Assembly (NCBI RefSeq): GCF_024722015.1
Contig: NZ_JANQBD010000022.1
Coordinates: 106,047-170,046, forward strand
DNA: 64,000 nt
DNA from: Paenibacillus radicis (ex Xue et al. 2023)
GTDB taxonomy: Bacteria > Bacillota > Bacilli > Paenibacillales > NBRC-103111
Reading direction: 5' to 3'
Both the position numbers and the translations under genes were made by a program. The notes under the pieces are model-generated. The model was not told the DNA's origin and searched no databases. It saw only the letters and a list, made by a program, of their open reading frames with translations. Of the stretch, positions 60,801 through 64,000 are shown piece by piece (the first letter of the stretch is position 1; each line of letters opens with the position of its first letter).

Positions 60801-60892
60801 GGAAGTGTATATTCCGTTACCACTTGGAAAACTCAAAAAAACAGAGAGATAACGGAATAGCTAATTCCGTTGTCTCTCTGTTTTTCTGCATA
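60801..60892. repeat. Dispersed terminator-like repeat R2, copy 2
   Basis: 22-bp stem (60837-60858 with 60864-60885, one G-U) of AAAAACAGAGAGATAACGGAAT, with the same flanks as copy 1 (GGAAGT...CTC before, GCATA after). It lies upstream of the Big_2 gene and downstream of rpsR. The remaining parts of the 60575-61051 gap show no gene. Confidence 0.75.
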
Positions 60893-61005
60893 TGGCTCAT
60901 ACCAGCACTCTCGATGAAGATACATCCATGTCTAAGCGGTGGCTTTTCTTGTAATATTAGATTTGTTCAGCCCCGCTGGTAACTTTTAAAGTCTGATATA
61001 AAAAA

Positions 61006-61036
61006 ACAACCGGTTGGTATAAACCCAACCGGTTGT
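61006..61036 (-). terminator. Terminator of the rpsF-ssb-rpsR operon
   Basis: ACAACCGGTTGG pairs perfectly with CCAACCGGTTGT. On the minus strand it runs into TTTTTTT. Confidence 0.9.
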
Positions 61037-61051
61037 CTCCTTATTACGTTA

Positions 61052-61339
61052 CTATTCCGTTGTGTATGGCAGCAACGCGATTTGACGTGAGCGTTTGATC
61101 GCAATCGTCAAGGCACGTTGGTATTTAGCCGAAGTTCCTGTTACACGGCGGGGAAGAATCTTACCACGCTCGCTGATAAACTTCTTCAACGTTTCGATGT
61201 CTTTATAGTCAATGTGAGTAATTTTATTCACAGTGAAGTAACAAACTTTACGGCGCTTTCCGCCTTTGCCGCCCTTACGGCCGCCAAACTTGCGTTCGCC
61301 ACGGTCTTCGCTGTTATTATCTCTTCTTTGGAATCCCAT
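61052..61339 (-). CDS. rpsR: 30S ribosomal protein S18
   Basis: 95 residues. The basic Gly/Arg-rich N-terminus (GGRKGGKGGKRRK) is followed by the conserved 'KVCYFTVNKITHIDYKDIET LKKFISERGKILPRRVTGT' and 'LALKRARQIALLP'-like ending. Somewhat longer than average because of the basic N-terminus. Last gene of the rpsF operon. Confidence 0.97.
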   Translation of the reverse strand: MGFQRRDNNSEDRGERKFGGRKGGKGGKRRKVCYFTVNKITHIDYKDIETLKKFISERGKILPRRVTGTSAKYQRALTIAIKRSRQIALLPYTTE

Positions 61340-61360
61340 CGTTATTCAGTCCTTTCTACG

Positions 61361-61831
61361 TTAAAATGGCAAATCATCATCGGAAATATCAATCGGTTTT
61401 CCATCATCCTGGAACGGATCTTGATTGTCTCGTGGTCCGCTGTTACGTTGTTGGCTGTTACCGCCGCCACCCATTCCATCTTCACGGCTTGCATTCGCAC
61501 CACCGCCGCTATTTGCAGATTCCAAGAAACGAACATTATCGGCAATAACTTCTGTCACATATACGCGGCGACCCTCGTTATTATCGTAGTTACGAACTTG
61601 AATCCTGCCTTCAACTGCAGCCAGGCGTCCTTTACGCAAGTAATTGGCACATGTTTCAGCAAGCTGACGCCATGTTACAATATTGATAAAGTCTGCTTCC
61701 CGTTCCTTTTGCTGGTTCGTGAAAGGACGATCCACGGCCAACGAAAATGTAGTTACGGCAACTCCTGCAGGTGTATAGCGCAATTCAGGGTCACGAGTAA
61801 GCCTTCCAATCAGAATCACACGATTTAGCAA
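61361..61831 (-). CDS. ssb: Single-stranded DNA-binding protein SSB
   Basis: 156 residues from a TTG at 61831, preceded by GGGAGGG; this gives the standard start MLNRVILIGRLTRDPELRYT, whereas the ATG eight codons upstream does not. OB fold (1-110), Gly/Asn-rich linker, and the conserved C-terminal tip DDDLPF that recruits partner proteins. Second gene in rpsF-ssb-rpsR. Confidence 0.97.
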   Translation of the reverse strand: MLNRVILIGRLTRDPELRYTPAGVAVTTFSLAVDRPFTNQQKEREADFINIVTWRQLAETCANYLRKGRLAAVEGRIQVRNYDNNEGRRVYVTEVIADNVRFLESANSGGGANASREDGMGGGGNSQQRNSGPRDNQDPFQDDGKPIDISDDDLPF

Positions 61832-61872
61832 CCTTAAACCCTCCCAGCATGTCAATTACGGCATTTGATGCC

Positions 61873-62157
61873 TTAAGCTACATCTTTAACGATCAGGTAA
61901 CGAATGATTTCATCAGAAATCTTCATTACACGGTCAAGCTCAGTAATAACATCATTGTTAGCGTTGAAATGAACTAACACGTAATGACCATCACGGATCT
62001 TGTTGATCTCATACGCAAGACGACGCTTACCCATAACATCATGCTTCGTAATTTCTCCACCGTTGTTGATGATGTTTTGAAATTTTTCTACCGTAGATTG
62101 AACAACTTCTTGTTCAAGATCCGGACGAATAATGTACATGATTTCATATTTGCGCAT
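61873..62157 (-). CDS. rpsF: 30S ribosomal protein S6
   Basis: 94 residues from the ATG at 62157 (MRKYEIMYIIRPDLEQEVVQ), with AAAAGGAGGTG ahead; earlier in-frame starts are not S6-like. Typical ferredoxin-like S6 and shares the operon with ssb and rpsR (S18), its assembly partner. Confidence 0.97.
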   Translation of the reverse strand: MRKYEIMYIIRPDLEQEVVQSTVEKFQNIINNGGEITKHDVMGKRRLAYEINKIRDGHYVLVHFNANNDVITELDRVMKISDEIIRYLIVKDVA

Positions 62158-62250
62158 GGTTTCACCTCCTTTTGGACTAAACGGCTCCACTGTGTACGGC
62201 ATATCACCGAACGGAGCAAGGAGCGAGTAATACTTGGTTATCAAAACTCG
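62158..62250 (-). promoter_or_regulatory. Possible S6:S18 autoregulatory leader
   Basis: The leader contains CCGTACACAG...GGAGCCG that can form a stem with a CCG-type bulge, the general shape of the S6:S18 binding leader found before rpsF. I judge this from shape only; the details are not verified. Confidence 0.3.
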
Positions 62251-62400
62251 CACTATAATACTATAGCAAAACTGCTGCCCAATAACAAGTTTTAAATTCC
62301 ACCTTACTTGTCAGCTCCTTTAATGGTAAATATTTATGCTCATGCATTTCTCTCCTTGGGGAAAACTAACATTACACTTCATAACAGGAGGTGACTAGAA

Positions 62401-62580
62401 ATGGGCGAATGGAGTCAATTTAGACCAGGTGACAAAGCTCCCAACGATGGCGAGTACATGGAAATGGGGGAAAATGCCTTCCATATGGGAATCAACGATC
62501 CTACTATCATTACTTTGAAAAAAGGTGAAACATTCCCGGATACCTCCAACCACAACCGCAAATGGAAACGTAAATACTAG
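62401..62580 (+). CDS. YjzC-family small protein
   Basis: 59 residues with a strong ribosome site (CAGGAGGTGACTAGAA). It reads MGEWSQFRPGDKAPNDGEYM ... KKGETFPDTSNHNRKWKRKY. The FRPGDKAPNDGEY opening and GETFP..SNHNRKW ending match the YjzC-like small protein family of Bacillales. Function unknown. Not in an operon; faces away from rpsF. Confidence 0.85.
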   Translation: MGEWSQFRPGDKAPNDGEYMEMGENAFHMGINDPTIITLKKGETFPDTSNHNRKWKRKY

Positions 62581-62662
62581 CCTCTCCTCCCTCTCATGGG
62601 CAAAGCCCAAGCTTAAGCCCCTGAGAGGGCTCTAACTTCACTTACAAAAAGGAGCCACTACC

Positions 62663-62914
62663 ATGCGATATACAGCCACCCTGTTCTGCACGGCACTCGG
62701 CGCAGCCCTTTGCCTTATGCATTACATTGGTCACGATTCAGAACCCATCTACCTTATATTTTACGCGCTCAGTGTACCAGCGTGGTTCTACCCTTTCTTT
62801 TCTTATACAAATGTCAATGCAGCACTGCTATATGTCCTCACCATTGCGTCTTGGGCGTTAATAGGCTATGTAGTCGATCGTTTCACTGTACGGAGAAGAA
62901 CCAGGTCTCACTGA
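62663..62914 (+). CDS. Small membrane protein of unknown function
   Basis: 83 residues, AAAAAGGAG ahead of the ATG. Two or three membrane helices ('YTATLFCTALGAALCLMHYI', 'PIYLIFYALSVPAWFYPFF', 'ALLYVLTIASWALIGYVV') and a basic C-terminus (DRFTVRRRTRSH) on the inner side. No family recognised. 82 bp after the YjzC-like gene on the same strand. Confidence 0.75.
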   Translation: MRYTATLFCTALGAALCLMHYIGHDSEPIYLIFYALSVPAWFYPFFSYTNVNAALLYVLTIASWALIGYVVDRFTVRRRTRSH

Positions 62915-63074
62915 TCGTTTTGTGATCTTATTTGAATGGATCTTTAACGGTTTTATAAGAACAGCTTCCACTCTAAGCGCTTTCGATTTCGATAAAGAAT
63001 AGCGGCAGGTTTTCTTGCAAAATCAGACTTTACTCAGTTCAGCTTTCCTGAAACCTTATGGAATCTGATATTAT

Positions 63075-63358
63075 AAGAAAAACGCCTTGCGGCGTCCTTG
63101 GTGTACCCTTTCGTTTGTACGTGGGGAGGGATGGATGTGGGATTCCGGTCGCTGTTGAAGCTCGTGTTCCCTCGAATTATAGGCTTGCAGCGGTGGGAAC
63201 ACGAGCTTCAAAGGTAGGTTGCATACCCGAGCAGTCACCGGAGGTGACGACCAGGGCGGACGCTATCGCTCCTCCACCCCACACCCATGCCCTCTTTTGT
63301 TCTACTCTGTGCTTTACCTTACTTCCTTATTCCCTAACCGTTCTTCGATCCGGTATTC
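63075..63358 (+). repeat. Large dispersed hairpin repeat R1, copy B
   Basis: Same 5' end (AAGAAAAACGCCTTGCGGCG) and arm structure as copies A and C. It carries about 40 extra bases (near 63215-63255, around GGAGGTGACGACCAGGG) inserted between the inner and outer right arms. The pairing arms GTTCCC.../...GGGAAC are stronger here. Confidence 0.8.
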
Positions 63359-63421
63359 CAAAGCCATGCATCTCTTTGTAGTACTGGGTGAACCCCTCAA
63401 ACTTATACTTTCTCGTCCCTT

Positions 63422-63462
63422 AAGAAAACCGTCAGGGAAAATTGTTTCCTGGCGGTTTTCTT
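63422..63462. other. Terminator-like hairpin with no adjacent gene
   Basis: AAGAAAACCGTCAGGGAAA pairs with TTTCCTGGCGGTTTTCTT across ATTG, with one bulge and one G-U. Both arms end in A/T runs, so it could act in both directions. The surrounding 62915-64000 stretch has no supported gene. Confidence 0.5.
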
Positions 63463-63758
63463 GTGTGCATGTGCAACCCTCTAGCTCATAATTTCCTCTT
63501 ACGGAACGTCATTCCTCTATTTGTCTTACATTCCTTCGAATTCATCATTCTACGGAACTACGATCCGTTATTTCGTCTATAAGCTGCCGAATTGCCCTTA
63601 TTTCAAGCAAATAAGTGATCGTACTTCCGTTTCACTTGAATGTTTACGTGTGCATATCCAAATAGCGCATCCCTGTTCCCCCCGCCTGACGACTTGTTGA
63701 AACTACGCGCTGCTTCTCGAGTTCTTACCAAAATCATTCCAGCTAACCCTTATTCCTT

Positions 63759-63955
63759 AAGAAAAACGCCTTGCGGCGTCCTCGGTGTACAATCTACGTT
63801 TGTGCGTGGGGAGGGAATCGGGTATGGGATTCCGGCCGCTGTTGAAGTCGTGTTCCTTTGAATGGAAGGCTTGCAGCGGGAGGAACACAAGCTTCAAAGG
63901 CGGACGCTATCGCTCCTCCATCCCACACCCGTTCCCTCTTACAGTTCTACTTTAC
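63759..63955 (+). repeat. Large dispersed hairpin repeat R1, copy C
   Basis: Nearly identical to copy A through the first ~100 bases and again in the right arm. The middle section (TTGAATGGAAGGCTTGCAGC) matches copy B better than copy A. The right end loses similarity after TTCTACT. The three copies therefore share a core but have diverged by internal exchange or indels. Confidence 0.8.
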
Positions 63956-64000
63956 TGCCTTCTGCTACCTCTTTCTTTGCTGCGCCTAACCTATCGGTCA

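Noticed and set aside
62395..62610. 71-codon minus-strand frame at the YjzC-like gene
   Set aside because: It is antisense to a 59-codon gene with an excellent ribosome site and a recognisable family.
63058..63381. Open frames across R1 copies (also near 12042 and 63640) with similar peptides
   Set aside because: The similarity follows from the repeated DNA. There is no ribosome site, and the frames break differently in each copy; a hairpin element explains the conservation better.
1..64000. tRNA or rRNA genes, transposase genes, prophage or restriction systems
   Set aside because: No tRNA cloverleaf, rRNA motif, transposase, integrase or methylase was seen in any frame examined.

Overview
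The window comes from a Gram-positive, endospore-former-type Bacillota chromosome, most likely Paenibacillus or a close relative. The basis is the gene order rpsF-ssb-rpsR / yybS-gdpP-rplI-dnaB / purA / walR-walK-yycH-yycI-walJ-htrA / CxxH-CxxC protein / rlmH, the Shine-Dalgarno sequences and TTG/GTG starts, and the SLH, stalk-domain and Big_2 surface proteins. In Bacillus this block lies just beside oriC. The core genes all run on the minus strand, so the origin is expected to the right of the window; dnaA and oriC themselves are not included.

Layout. 0-11.8 kb is accessory: an SPFH/zinc-ribbon protein, a YhgE/Pip giant membrane protein, an SDR dehydrogenase and a five-gene oligopeptide ABC importer behind a small LuxR-type regulator. 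11.8-13 kb is a gene graveyard with two dispersed hairpin repeats and a phnA/yjdM fragment. 13-24.4 kb holds a D-2-hydroxyacid dehydrogenase, a complete BceRS-BceAB peptide-antibiotic sensing and resistance module with a perfect dyad ahead of bceA, queF behind a preQ1-I riboswitch, a MerR regulator with two AHSA1/SRPBCC proteins, a WYL regulator divergent from a VOC protein, and a berberine-bridge-type oxidoreductase. 24.5-32.7 kb has a fragment of a PEP-synthase/rifampicin-phosphotransferase gene and a YesMN two-component system feeding an LplABC-type ABC importer with an argininosuccinate-lyase-like enzyme. 33-39 kb holds an orphan STAND-type ATPase/LuxR regulator and a surface-protein cluster: a stalk-domain protein, an eight-repeat beta-propeller/SLH protein carrying an 18-bp minisatellite, and broken paralogues.

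39.2-62.2 kb is the conserved origin-proximal core: RlmH, HtrA, the WalRK cell-wall control operon, an M23/LysM/G5 peptidase, PurA, replicative helicase, L9, the c-di-AMP phosphodiesterase GdpP, YybS, a CBS protein, S18, SSB and S6. It is interrupted by a ten-repeat Big_2 secreted protein. The right end (62.4-64 kb) has two small genes (YjzC-like and a membrane protein) and two further copies of the large dispersed hairpin repeat.

The least explained signals are: (1) three copies of a 200-280 bp element that folds on itself; (2) a compact, highly paired 65-80 nt RNA candidate at 4.62-4.69 kb; (3) a 47-codon gene whose -10 box lies about 7 nt before its start codon, suggesting a leaderless transcript; (4) several small remnants of once-functional genes. 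All calls come from reading the sequence; no database search was run.
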